31,948 nt of DNA, taken from contig MNCI01004480.1 in NCBI GenBank assembly GCA_015680685.1, forward strand, positions 387,129 to 419,076, written 5' to 3'. This document shows positions 1-10,502 of this stretch, one piece after another (within the stretch, counting starts at the first letter, position 1; the number at the start of each line of letters is the position of its first letter). The notes beneath the pieces were generated by a model that saw nothing but the letters and a program-made list of their open reading frames with translations, was not told the DNA's origin and made no database searches. The translations under genes and the position numbers were made by a program. This DNA is from Gnetum montanum. Its lineage: Eukaryota > Streptophyta > Gnetopsida > Gnetales > Gnetaceae.

Positions 1-870
1 CTTCTTTGCTTCGGGTAGATCTGCTGTTAGGGCTCAGGCGTGCTGTGTTCTGTTTCTGCTAAAGGATGGTGTTTGCAGCGATTACCAAAGGATGCTCTTG
101 TTTCTCTGCTCAAGGCGATAAGTGTGCCCTTGCTCAGAAAATGCTCTTGTCCTCTTGATCTGCGGCCAACGAAAAGCGATATGTGCTCTGGTGTTCTGGT
201 TTGTTAACTTGTCAACTGTTAACTCCCCGAATCTCCTCCTTTGTATATTTGTCAGTCGGGGTATTTATAGGCCGCGACATGCGCAACCCTGATGATGTGG
301 GCCCGAATGTCGCGGATCCTGTCGACGCGATTCTTTTAAGTCGAACTGCGACTACGCACAACACGCTCGTTTGCGTGCTGTGCGTGTAAAGAGCAGGCCC
401 ATGATAGGTGTGTCTCGGCTGCGTTTGCGCTCATTCGCGTTGTGTTGCGTGTATGAGCGCAACCTAGGTGTAACAACAACGCGCTTACGCTCATCACGCA
501 ACTGTGCGTGATGCAGCGTAAATATAACATACACGCAGCTACGTGCGGTGGAGTGTAATCAAAGTGTCACTTACGCTCATCACGCAGCTGTGCGTGAGGA
601 AGCGTAATGAGCGCGTGCTTGCATTCTGACCTACGCACGAGCACGCATCGCCGCGTAACGCGCGTAAAGATCAGTTGTTTAAGCGTTGCGAGAACAAGTG
701 CCAACCCGTTGTGTTTCTCTGGATTTTGCTTTTAACTGTCCTGGAGCTTATTACGCTCATTACGCTGCTGTGCGTGATAGAGCGTAAACTTGTCCTTAGA
801 CAGATTTGAGGCGCGTTCTCGCTCAAATTACGAATCTTCGCCTGGGGCCGACCCGTAATTTTCACGGTGT
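1..870. other. CpG-rich block of unknown identity, probably the end of a younger mobile element
   Basis: This block is rich in CpG (many ACGC, GCGT and GCGC steps), unlike the CpG-poor sequence that follows. On the minus strand, homology to the aORF of elements 1 and 2 can be followed leftwards to about position 875 and then stops abruptly, so the block appears to be inserted in element 3. The sequence just before the junction ends in TTTCA, which would suit an LTR end in CA, but no partner end is visible. A TATA-like TATTTATAG lies near 259-267. The short ORFs here show no recognisable domain. It could be an LTR, another transposon or a fragment; I cannot decide. Confidence 0.45.
425..787. 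repeat. Cluster of palindromic 37-38-nt hairpin repeats
   Basis: Three 37-nt copies lie at 485-521, 571-607 and 751-787. Each starts TTACGCT and ends AGCGTAA, its reverse complement. Two of them have a second inner pair, TCACGCA and TGCGTGA, around a 4-nt centre; the third keeps only the right inner arm. A related 38-nt copy at 425-462 has arms TTGCGCTCAT and ATGAGCGCAA. More degenerate GCGTGC/GCACGC pairings lie around 604-660. All could form hairpins. Their role is unknown. Confidence 0.7.
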
Positions 871-1465
871 TTCAAGGTCTTCTTGTAATCTCTAGACTTC
901 TTTCTCTGCATGCTCCACCTTGGTCTTGGCCATGATCACCTTTTCTTTAGTGGTAATTAGTTCAAACTAGACTATAGTGATATCATTGGGGATATCAAAG
1001 AGAAGTTGCATGACTTGGCCTATTTGTAGTAGTTTGTCTAATATATCTTCATGTTTGGTAGGATTCATTGAGGTACTAACTAGCATTTAAGCATCTCTAG
1101 CTCCAAAAATATTTGCTGGTATCATAATAGGAGCATCAAATGATTCTTTGATTTAGTCAATGATAACCTCAATGGCTCTTGCTAAATCTTCATGCTACAT
1201 AATGACAATAGTAGCTCCTTCTCCTATTTTGAGCATATCTTGAAATGAAGCATCATTCCTTGAGATCTATTGTGTCTAATTTCCCTCTCCTCCTATTTGT
1301 AGAGACACTTTTCCACTAGGTGGATCTATGGATATGGTGGATCTCATGGAACTCTCTTTTACTTTGTATAAATTGGCAACCTTCCTTGATCCCTAACTGA
1401 TGGTTTCTGAATCTACTACAGATGGCTCATAGATAGTTTATAATCTTGAGGTGATGGTGGGACTT

Positions 1466-1491
1466 GCTATTGTTGTTGTTGTTGTTGTTGC
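1466..1491 (-). repeat. CAA trinucleotide run (poly-Gln in element 3 aORF)
   Basis: The plus strand reads a TTG/GTT run; on the coding minus strand it is CAA repeated about eight times. It falls in the linker of the aORF. Elements 1 and 2 have a Gln-rich but not pure poly-Gln linker, so this is a local microsatellite expansion. Confidence 0.8.
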
Positions 1492-2200
1492 TTAGTTGGT
1501 GGTTGATTGCTAGGTCTAGCTTGTTGCTACTAACCAGTAGCTAGAGTGCTACCTGTGAGAGTGGTACATATAGTTCCTTTAGTACCCTTGGTTTTTCAAT
1601 GTAATCCTTCTTAGGTGTCATTAGTTTAAGCATATCTACATATGAAGCACTTTGAGCCTTCCTAAGGACATCATTAGGATTCCAGCTTGTCTACATAGCT
1701 TCCTAATAAGGAAGGAAAATGGAAGTATTGGCTTTCCTGCCTTCTTCTCTTCAAACCACCTTTAAATTTCAAGGAAGTAAAGATGGGAAATATTTTCATT
1801 GAACTTTTTTATTAGAATAGCACTTCCTCTGGCCACCTATGTTGATATTCTATTGAGCCTCTTTGGTGGGAATAGGCGGCAGGTGCCAATTTTGAAATAT
1901 ATATTTTCTTTAGATATGAGCTCACTAGAGTCTTCAGGATACTTTTCACATGCCCATTGTAACCATAGTCTCTTTGCATTAGTGTTAGATCTGGTGGAGA
2001 TCTGCACCACATTTGCCCCTTCATTAGGCATATTGAGGGCCTTAGTGATCGCTTCCACTAAATATGGTATTGAGACTTCTTCAATTTTGACCGTTGCATC
2101 AAATTGCTTATTATACTAGAATTGGTATGTCTCTTCTAAGTACCATTCACCACTACTTGTAAGTGTGGGTCATAAGGGTGATGCTTGGAGTTGCATCTTT

Positions 2201-2205
2201 GCTGT
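2201..2205. other. Left target-site duplication of element 1 (decayed)
   Basis: GCTGT directly before LTR A. Its partner after LTR B is ACTAT (11372-11376). They match at three of five positions, and both differences are G to A, as expected for an old duplication decayed by deamination. Confidence 0.45.
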
Positions 2206-3039
2206 TGATGAATTGTGGTTTGCCAAGCCCCGATATCGAATACACGGTATCATATACATGATATCATGATTCCTGTGTTAGCCTATAAATATAGCATTCA
2301 AGTGCATAGGGAAGAGTCAAGAGAATTAGAATAGTCAGTTATTAGGAGTCTTGAGTCTTTTTGTTAGTTTTCAATTTCTTTCCCAAGTGCATGCCCGCAC
2401 TATGAAGCTTGTAATTGTACAGAACCTTTGTTCAAGTGTGATGTACTTAGACATGCACACGATTGACAATAAAGATCGAGATTAATCCATCATTGTAGCA
2501 TTCACTTAGCTTTCATTTATTTTAAATGTTAATTATTTATTGTTATTTTCTTAGTTAATATTTATTTTATCATCATTTTCTATTCCTATTATTAACATGA
2601 AATGAGTATGTCTTAATCACGAACGTTTAAGTGTAACTAGGTGGTAACCTAGCAGCGTATTAAGTAGTGCTTCGAGTCATGTGCGCTTGGTAATCCTAGA
2701 AGTAGTGCACGAAGTCCAAGATGCCTATGGATGATTAAAGACAGATGCTCATCACACTTAGGCTAGCTTAGATTTTATTTCCTATTGCCTGTTAGCTTAA
2801 TCAAGTTATTTCTCATTGTTCTTAGGAGTAGCATAGTAGTAGAAACCCCATCATACATCTCACTCTAGACTAAACCATACATGACAAAGAAAATACTAGT
2901 CCAAGTGGAAAGACAATGAACTGCAATCAATGTATAATTGTCTAGGTGCCACAACTAGTCCACTTGTAGAGTTCAACTAGATTGCACGTACATGCTCATA
3001 TTCATATGGTTGAGCATAGGGGTACCTCGCTGCTCATCA
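2206..3039 (+). repeat. LTR A, 5' LTR of element 1
   Basis: Begins TGATGAATTG and ends CTCATCA, giving the short inverted terminus TGATGA/TCATCA shared by the whole family. It contains GATATC repeats (2231-2270), a TATA box TATAAATA at 2284-2291 and AATAAA at 2468-2473. It aligns along its length with LTR B but lacks about 33 bp of the GATATC repeat array. The primer-binding site follows one base later. Confidence 0.9.
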
Positions 3040-3040
3040 T

Positions 3041-3058
3041 TGGTGTCATTGCTAGGGA
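3041..3058 (+). other. Primer-binding site of element 1
   Basis: TGGTGTCATTGCTAGGGA starts two bases after the LTR end. It resembles the TGGCGCCGTTG...GGGGA site complementary to the 3' end of a plant tRNA (tRNA-Asp type) known from Athila/Tat elements. The differences are mostly C to T or G to A. Assignment of the exact tRNA is from family knowledge. Confidence 0.75.
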
Positions 3059-3179
3059 TGGTGTTAGTTATCTAGATTAGTTATATCATATAAGATTGCT
3101 ATAACAAGGTATTAATGATATATCTTTTAGACAAAAGAAATTAAATTAAATTCAATTGAGTCACACACAATTCACGACA

Positions 3180-5523
3180 ATGTCTCTCTCATAGGACAAT
3201 GATAATGCAACATCTAGTGAGGCAATTCATTAGAGAACCAATGAAATTTATGATGAAGAAGAAGTCTAGAGCACTCAATATTATGCAGGAGTTTCATTTG
3301 TTCATGGACACCCCAAGGATACTCAAGGATTGTTTTCATCCAACTCAAACACCTCTAGCATAGATGGGACATCTCCTAGAACAAGGGGGCCCATAAGGCC
3401 TAGGACCTTCGCAATGGTTAGCAATAGTACATCAGGGGATGATTGGGAGACTTACAAAAGTCATGATGAGTCTTCTAGTTCTCTCTCTTCCTTTGCTCTT
3501 TCAACATTAGGTTGTGACACGAGTGACTATTCCTCAAGGGGTCAGTGTAGAAATAAAAATCGAACCCATGGGTAAAATCAGGAACACCAACATGAACATA
3601 GACAACATTGTCCCAACTCATGAACTTACAACCTACTTGGTGACAATGAATCCCTACTGGCCATAAAGCTTAATGCATATAATAGAGGCTATTCAGATAT
3701 TTTGTAGGCATCGTAAGGAAAGCCATCTACCTAGGATTGATTTAAACAACTTTCCTAAGTTCTTAGGGGGCTATGAGTTAGATCCACAACCTCATTTACA
3801 AGCATTTTATGATGCTTGTGCATGGAACAACATTGATAATGGATGGAAAATACCTAGGCTCTTTCCTATGACACTTGTGGGCCAAGAAAAAGTATGGTAC
3901 AAGTTTTTAAAACCAAATTCAATTCACCAATGGCCTATAATTGTGAAACTATTCAACAAAAGATATCAAACCTATGCAAGAGTGTCAGCCTTGAGGAGAC
4001 GAATCCAAGAGTGGAAACAAGGGCAACATGAACCCTTGGACATGGCCTTAGAAAGATATTACTCATTGTTAAACAAATGCCTAGCCCATGGGTTCTCTGA
4101 GGAAAGGCTTATGTGTCACATCATGGATGGGCTTCATAATGAAACAAGGGAGACCCTAGGGATGTATGCCCCAAGTCAACTATATGAATTATGAACCCAC
4201 CAATTCCAAGAGCTTATTAAGCAGGTAGCAAAAGAAGATGGAGAAATAGCCAAATGGGAGAGTATTGAAAAATATCAACAAGACCAAACTCTTAAAGTAA
4301 TGAAGGTCCATAATCGTGAGGAGGAGAAATCAACTTACCTCGAGAAGGTGGAACCATCCCCATCTTTGCCAATGCTAAAATCACTAGATGAAATCAAGGT
4401 AAAAATCAATAAGATGACAAAATGGGTACATGAAAAATGTAGAGAATATGTAGACATTGTTAGAGGGAAAACCACACAAAATCACCTGCCAAACCTAGAA
4501 ATAGGCTAGAACACCATTCAACAATCGAAAAGAAGGGCTAAAAAAAATAAGGATAGGGGCTCAACTACAAATCATAAGTATTAATGCAATGTTTGTCAGT
4601 ACAATCATCCAAAAGGCCAATGCCCAATCTTGTCACACTTACATGAGCATTGGAGAAGAATGTTACATCTAGATTTCATACAGAAATGCCATGTTCAACT
4701 GTAGTGGTAAAACCCCCAGTCATGGGGGAGGCCATCACCAAACTAGCCATACCCTTTGTATCACCCAAGACCAAGTGCTTATTATGTTTAACACCCTATT
4801 TCTTCAACTGGATCAACATCCTCTACTTCACCCCATCGTTATCATTCTCTTGAGTATTATCAACTCATGTCCTCTCCTATGAGATCACCACCTCATGTTC
4901 CTTACACTCCTCCTTACTCTCAATATTCTCATCCTCCACCTCCTTCTTCATCGCCAGTAGTTGTACCAGAAGGTTTGGCACCACAACACCAACCAACAAA
5001 CATTACTTGTTCTACTACTATTAACATCAATGGAAGTCCTCCACATTGTTGGAAGCATCCTTTCTTTAGGCATGGCCATAGAAAGAGGCTGCACAGTTCT
5101 GAAACCACTACATCCTCCAACTTAGCATAAACCCAACACTGCGATGCACCTTCCTCTTCAAACTCAACACCTCCTATTACCTTATCCAAGCCACCAATTA
5201 ACACTCCAACAACCATGCGACCTAATGAATATAATAATGAGGGGAGACATATCAATCCTTGCATACCATCTTATGGTCACGAGTGCCATAGTGGGTCAAC
5301 TTCTTATCACATGACCACATCCTATAATCTTTCCTACTATTCCTACTTTAATCAAGTGTGTGAACCCAAATTTGGATACATTTCTACCACCACACCAAAA
5401 GACACCTAGTGGTTTGGATATGACCAGACCCCAATATTTCCAACATGCATGGGTCCAAAATTTTCATTTATTAATTCTAGCCATGATCAAAGGTTTAGTC
5501 ATGGGGGATATCCCCCATTCTAA
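3180..5523 (+). pseudogene. gag remnant of element 1
   Basis: Gag forms the particle that packages element RNA. The likely start is ATG at 3180 (MSLS, shared with element 2) and the likely stop is TAA at 5521-5523 after YPPF. The best part, 3673-4194, is a retrotransposon gag domain with FPKFLGGYE, the motif VWYKFL, RRIQEWKQGQ, EPLDMALERYY and MDGLHNETRETL. After a stop the frame goes on through a charged, Lys/Glu-rich stretch to a CCHC zinc knuckle, C-x2-C-x3-H-x4-C, near 4581-4622 (CNVCQYNHPKGQC), then a Ser/Pro/His-rich tail (about 4860-5530). Several stops and at least one frameshift near 3660 break it. No pol follows. Confidence 0.82.
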
Positions 5524-6025
5524 CAAGAAAAATTAGTAAATGTTTTTTTATTTTCTTTAGTTTTACAATTTTTTATTTTCTAAATTTTTCATTTTTCAAT
5601 TTATCAATTTTTTTTTTAGGGTAATCTCATCTATGAATAAAATACTCATGTGACCTATCAGTTAAGGTGTTTTTCTATGTAATCGAGTCACAAGTGACTA
5701 ATTATTAGGATAGTGAGCCCACAACATCCACCCACCCATTCTATTAATAAGAGATCCTACTCTGGATATGATGATATTCTTGCGATCATTAAAACTTAAA
5801 GTAACTTTGTACTCATTATGCCTAGAGCAAAAAGTGATAGACTAAGAGGGAATGGTAAGGGTGTGACATCAAGGGAACTTGTGGATTTTCTTTGGTAACA
5901 TCTATATGTGCTATCATGCAGCTCGGTTGTACTAAGATACTTGTAGATCTAATGAAAAATGGGAATAAGAGTTGTAATAAAGGCACTTAATAAAGGAACT
6001 CAATGTTGTTCTAGAGGGTTCCACG

Positions 6026-6053
6026 GGAAAGACATGCACCCATGCCTGAAGGT
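6026..6053 (+). promoter_or_regulatory. Conserved segment with donor-like end, element 1
   Basis: GGAAAGACATGCACCCATGC followed by CTGAAGGT is identical in element 2 (26254-26281) and nearly so in element 3, while surrounding DNA has diverged. The end CTGAAG/GT resembles a 5' splice site (last exon base 6051). Splicing to the acceptor at 7544/7545 would remove about 1.49 kb and join a short in-frame MHPCLK to the aORF start. Function is inferred. Confidence 0.45.
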
Positions 6054-6941
6054 TGGTGGCTTCTTTGGTCCTTGTTGTGAAAGACAAAGTGCAAAAGTGG
6101 CTAGAAGGAGAAAAAGAAAAGAAAGAAGAATGATAGAAAAGAAAGAAAAGAAATCAAGGAAAACATGCTGCAAACAAATTCAAATCACTTCTCCCTTACA
6201 CAAAGCGCCAAGTGATCATACACCTTGCTGTTGTGATGCTCTTATAGTTGTCTATCATTGGAATGAAACAATGTGATGTCACTGATCAGAGGTATGGGCT
6301 TGGTTTTGATCTTGGAGCGATAAGTTAATAGTACTTTAATCATGCACAACACTTTGGATTCATTGTGCCTAGGGTAAGTTACCTCATGTTCCAATCTCTA
6401 CAATCCCTTCTATAATTTGTTTACAATTCATCTCATCTCATGGTCCAAGTACTTACAACTTGTGTCTTGTGTGACATAGAATTCATACCTCATTGCGATA
6501 GTATTTAACATGTGTATGTTTTGTTGCACAGGTGCAGATTGCATTTAACCCTTATAATGTCTACGGACATTTTAAGACATGGTTATGTAAGGGCATGATA
6601 GGTTGGAACCTGCTTTGAGGAGGACCCACTTGCATGAATTTTGTAATTTGTACTTGTTACACACCACCACATCATTTTATACCCTCCAAATACTCTATTG
6701 CCAAATCTATTCTTTTCTTTGTCATCATTTTAATTGAACGTTCCTTAGAACCATTGCATGTCCTTTTTCCTCACCCTATTCAAAGAAATTCATTGTATAA
6801 TTCCACTTCATTACACTTTTGGTGCCTTAATTTCCACTTGACATTACCCCAAACCTTTTAAATCTACCTCAAATCCTTCATTTTTGGTTGAGAAAACTCG
6901 AAAGTTAATCAATTTTACTAAGTAACCTATTTTGGAGGGGA

Positions 6942-7016
6942 TGCAATATCGGGTACCTGATATCGGGTCTGACGTGATAACGGGTATGCAATATCACATA
7001 CAAAATATCACATCCA
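6942..7016 (+). promoter_or_regulatory. Internal GATATC-type repeat array, element 1
   Basis: Five 14-17-nt units of the form RATATCGGGTAC or AATATCACATAC lie in tandem, about 530 bp before the aORF start. They resemble the array in the U3 part of LTR C. No clear TATA box follows. An internal promoter or enhancer is possible but unproven. Confidence 0.5.
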
Positions 7017-7544
7017 CAAAACCTATCCATAGGGGACCCCCCACTTGCGTTGAAGTCATTTTCAATAGTTGATATGAGGGGAGTTGAAATTTTCTTCCAC
7101 AATTTTTAACACTTTGAGAGTCTAACATTCAATCATCAATATCTTTCCCATTAACTGTCCAATTTTCCTTTCGATCACACCTACTTAAACTTGAAGTGTT
7201 TAACTCATTTATGGGAAAGGGGTATGGTAGAATTTGTGCATAATTTTTTTGAAGTTTGCTATTGCCCAAAGGATATCTGAGGGGTAAGTGTTATCAGAAA
7301 ATGTTAAAAACTCATGCCAAATTGATTTTCTTCCTTCATCCAAGTCATTTAAATTATTATTGGAGTCACCTAATCAAATTGGGCTCAACATTAAAAATTT
7401 TAGGGGAACTTTCTTGAAATATTTCTAACTTTGAAATCACACTAAGCAAAGAATTCAGCATTTGTTAAAGGTAATGAGTAAGGTATGAGATAATTGAACT
7501 TCTTTAAATAACCTTACTAAAAATTAATCTTTGTGTGATTACAA

Positions 7545-10314
7545 ATGGCCCCTGAACGAGGAAAATAGGGAGGACCTTCTCAAGGTGCATCCAAATGTCC
7601 GAGAAGAGGCAAAGGTCAAGGACCTCATGTCGAGCATGTAGAACAGGAGGCACAATCGTTCAGCATCCAACAAGAAACCCCTATCATTGCACAATCTGGT
7701 CAGGTAGAAGGTGGAGAGGGTAGGGCACCTGAACAAGGACAACATCTCACATTGTCCCTAGAATGCATTCAATACATTTGGGAAAGGTCCACATTCACTG
7801 CAGTAATTGTGGAACTTAATTTTGGGCCTTTTACTAAATTTTCCCCTAAACTAGTCAAGGATCAACTCAAGGGATCTCCACTATGGCCTGTCCTCTCAGA
7901 AAGTGGAGAATGGTATTTAGGGAAAACCTATCAATTTTGTCATAATAAAGAGGAAAGCACCACCATCAACATTGATGGAATATTAGTTGATTTATCCACA
8001 AAGGCCATTGTGTAAGCTTTAAATCTTCCAAATACAGGACCTAAAGTTACTTATCTATCGACCTGCTTTCATGCAGATGTAAGAAAAGTATGACTAAAAA
8101 GGATGTATGACAAGGAAGAAAAAACATATGGAGAACTCACCCTTGAAGAGAAAATTTACTTTAAAATTGGCACCTATCACATTTTCCCAACGAAAGGGTT
8201 AAATAGGATCTCTACCTATGTGGCCAGAGGAAGTGTAATCTTGAGGGGCAAAGTTGATGCCAATTTGCCCCATTTGTATTTAACAAAAATATTAAGGTAA
8301 TTTGAAGAATGAAAGATAGGAAAGTTCACACTCCACTTTCCTTATCTAATTAAGAAGTTGTGCAAAAATGCTAGAATTCTAGGGTACATTAATGACATCC
8401 CCAGAAAAGCTACCAACACCAAGAAAAGATGTTGGTGAGACATTGGAGCCTAAACAAGAATAGATGATTAGGCCCATTACACCTTAAACAACAAGAACTA
8501 GCCAGCTTCCAAACATGAGGCTCAACCAACAACAAGAACTAGGGCCCAGCATGCAGTCCACAAGCCAATAGGACCAATAAACACTATTGCTGCTATAAGA
8601 TTACTAACCATCGATGATCCATCTCAAGCCATTGTAGAAATGGTCAGTTGGGGAAGTAGGGATGAGGCCAATCTGTTCAAGGTGATCAATGATGTTGTAC
8701 AACCCACCATATTAATCGATCATGTAAGGGGTGAGGTCTTAATACAAATAGGAGGAGGGAAATTGCATTGGTCACAACAGATCTTGGGAAATGCTGCATC
8801 ATTTGAAGTACAATTAGAAATTGGTAAAGGCACCACAGTGGTGGTCATGCAACACTAGGATGTAGTTGAAGCAGCAGAGGTGGTCATGGACCAGATCAAG
8901 GAATCACTAAAAGTCCCTTTTGTGCCACCAATAGTTTTCATACAAGCATGTGATGCTCAAGTTCTGGCTCAGTCCTTAATGACTCCTGCGAAACATGAGA
9001 ATGCTCTGGATTGCTTGTTGCAAATAGGATAAGTAATGACATTCTTGTTTGACATCTCCTAAGATGTCACAGTGACACAATAAAACATCATTTTCACCAA
9101 AGGAAAGCTGTTCATGGCTAAGGTTAGGGTCAAACATGCAAAAGATGAACTACGGAGACTCTAGGAAACATTTGTTGCCCTACAAGCTAAACAACGGGAC
9201 CTATCCCAACTTGTTGTAGCCAATTAGCTAGAATCATTTAGGATAGAACAACTTAATAAATTACTAGTGGAGCATAAAAGGATGGAAATGGAAAGGAGAA
9301 GGCTGATTGGGATGCTTCAAAATCACAGGCTCAAACATATGCACATGCAAAAGCACTCAAGGCCTTACAAGAAGAAAATACACTCCTTGCTACTGAAAAT
9401 CTTCAATTAACAACAGTTGAAAAATAAAAGAATGTTCTCAAGGAAAGTTTCCAAAAAATGTGAGAATAGCTAATAAGAGTCAACCAAGATATAAGTTGCT
9501 TAGCCAGAGAGAACAAAACCCTCTAAATGGAGGAGGTACGCGTCATCCAGTAGAAGATGACCATTGAAATAAGCATGTGATAGAATGAGGCTAAGAAACA
9601 TGAAAAATTAAATGAAAATTTTGTGATCAGGTGGGGATGTATAAGGAGATAATCAAAAAAGAGATCCATATGTCTAAGGATCATGTTAACATCTTCAGTG
9701 CTCAACACACTAACTAGCAAGCCGTACTGGACACTTATGCCTTCGTCCACCAAGCAGAACTAAAGAGCCGAGACCTATAGATCCAGGATCTCACAGAATA
9801 CATGGAGTTGGCAAATTTGTAGTATGCCAAATTGGCCATGTTAATATCAGGGCACCCAAGGAATGAGCTAGAAAAATAGGTAGCTGCTACCTATGCCAAA
9901 TATGAAACAAAGTTTGCTGAACATAAGAAGACATTACAGAGACTAGAGGTAGCAAACTCTAAACTAAAGATGGTAAAAGCTAGCTACCAAGGCTAAAATG
10001 ATGTTGTGGTAGACTTTTCTCAATAGCTTATAGACTATCAGGAATTCATAGATAAGGCCAGAGCCTACGAGGAGGAACGACAGCTGTTTGCGGCATTGTA
10101 CATCAAAGCTAATTAGATGTTATCGAAACTACCATGTCCATGGGAGGTGTTGACTCCATCAAACATTGGAACATTAGCATGGACAACACATGATCCTTGA
10201 ATAGAAGAGGAAAATATTCAAGCACTCCTTCAAAAGTATCCATTTCAGAAGCTTGGAGCACAAGATAAAGGGAAAAATCCCATGGAGTAGCCATTTCCAC
10301 CAGAAACCACATGA
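7545..10314 (+). pseudogene. aORF remnant of element 1 (unknown protein, about 920 codons)
   Basis: Extra ORF between the pol position and the 3' LTR. ATG at 7545 (MAPERGK) is shared in place with element 2, and the probable stop is TGA at 10312-10314. Segments in order: a Gly/Arg/Lys/Gln-rich head; a globular region (about 7770-8400) with VELNFGPFTKFSP, GSPLWPVLSESGEWYLG, YGELTLEEKIYFKIGTYHIF and ANLPHLYL; a Gln/Pro/Thr linker (about 8430-8600); a second globular part (8620-9100, MVSWGSRDEANLF and ILIDHVRGEVLIQIGG); then a long heptad-like coiled coil rich in Lys, Glu, Gln and Ala (about 9110-10110). The N-terminal region faintly recalls plant transposon-associated domains, but I make no function claim. 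Numerous TAG/TGA stops and frameshifts. Confidence 0.78.
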
Positions 10315-10502
10315 TCTTCAAACAATTTTGTATCTTTTATTTTATGTTGGTGTCCTAATTTTATTTTGTCTAGTCCCACACTACAAAATGAAATAAACCA
10401 TAGTTAGTCCATAATCCCATACCTATCCACTATGTAATCAAATGAACTTGTTCCTCATTTTTTTTGGAGTCGAGGATGAGTTTTTATTCAGTCATGGGGG
10501 TA

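Larger units (their letters stand above)
875..2205 (-). pseudogene. Element 3 aORF, distal segment
   Basis: This is the continuation, on the minus strand, of the extra ORF of element 3 after it was split by element 1. Reading leftwards from 2205 it matches aORF residues of elements 1 and 2: the segment SSGEWYLEETYQF (near 2120-2160), then ENIYFKIGT and LNRIST near 1837-1910, then a linker with poly-Gln from a CAA run (about 1466-1491 on the plus strand), then the segment equivalent to IDHIQGEVSIQ of element 2 near 1310-1360, and the start of the coiled coil near 875-950. Stops and frameshifts are frequent. The C-terminal coiled coil is missing because the CpG-rich block interrupts it. Function unknown. 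Confidence 0.75.
5524..7544 (+). other. Non-coding interval between gag and aORF, element 1
   Basis: About 2 kb without a supported ORF where pol would be expected. It opens with a T-rich stretch (5530-5620), then segments also found in element 2 and, after the integrase, in element 3: CCACCCATTCTATTAATAAG near 5730-5755, a 28-nt conserved segment at 6026-6053, a purine-rich run (about 6100-6165), AGGACCCACTTGCATG near 6620, and a GATATC-type repeat array (6942-7016). It ends at the candidate splice acceptor before the aORF. Confidence 0.8.

Noticed and set aside
183-389. Small protein-coding gene near the TATTTATAG motif
   Set aside because: The 68-residue frame has no domain and no supporting codon pattern; the block looks like mobile DNA.
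485-787. Rho-independent terminators
   Set aside because: The palindromes are not followed by T runs and the context is a eukaryotic genome.
4929-5264. Long minus-strand ORF (111 aa) in element 1
   Set aside because: It is the antisense shadow of the Ser/Pro/His-rich gag tail; its low-complexity composition comes from that, and the equivalent stretch of element 2 does not preserve it.
6100-6165. Purine-rich run as a polypurine tract for a hidden LTR
   Set aside because: No LTR start follows. The run recurs at the same place in element 2 and is better explained as part of the non-coding interval; the actual candidate tracts directly precede LTRs B and D.
6634-6861. ORF of 75 residues between gag and aORF of element 1
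   Set aside because: Not conserved as an open frame in element 2 or 3; it lies in the non-coding interval.
9523-9753. Minus-strand ORFs at 9523-9753 and 10109-10321
   Set aside because: They are antisense to the aORF coiled coil and C-terminus, which is supported by alignment among three elements.
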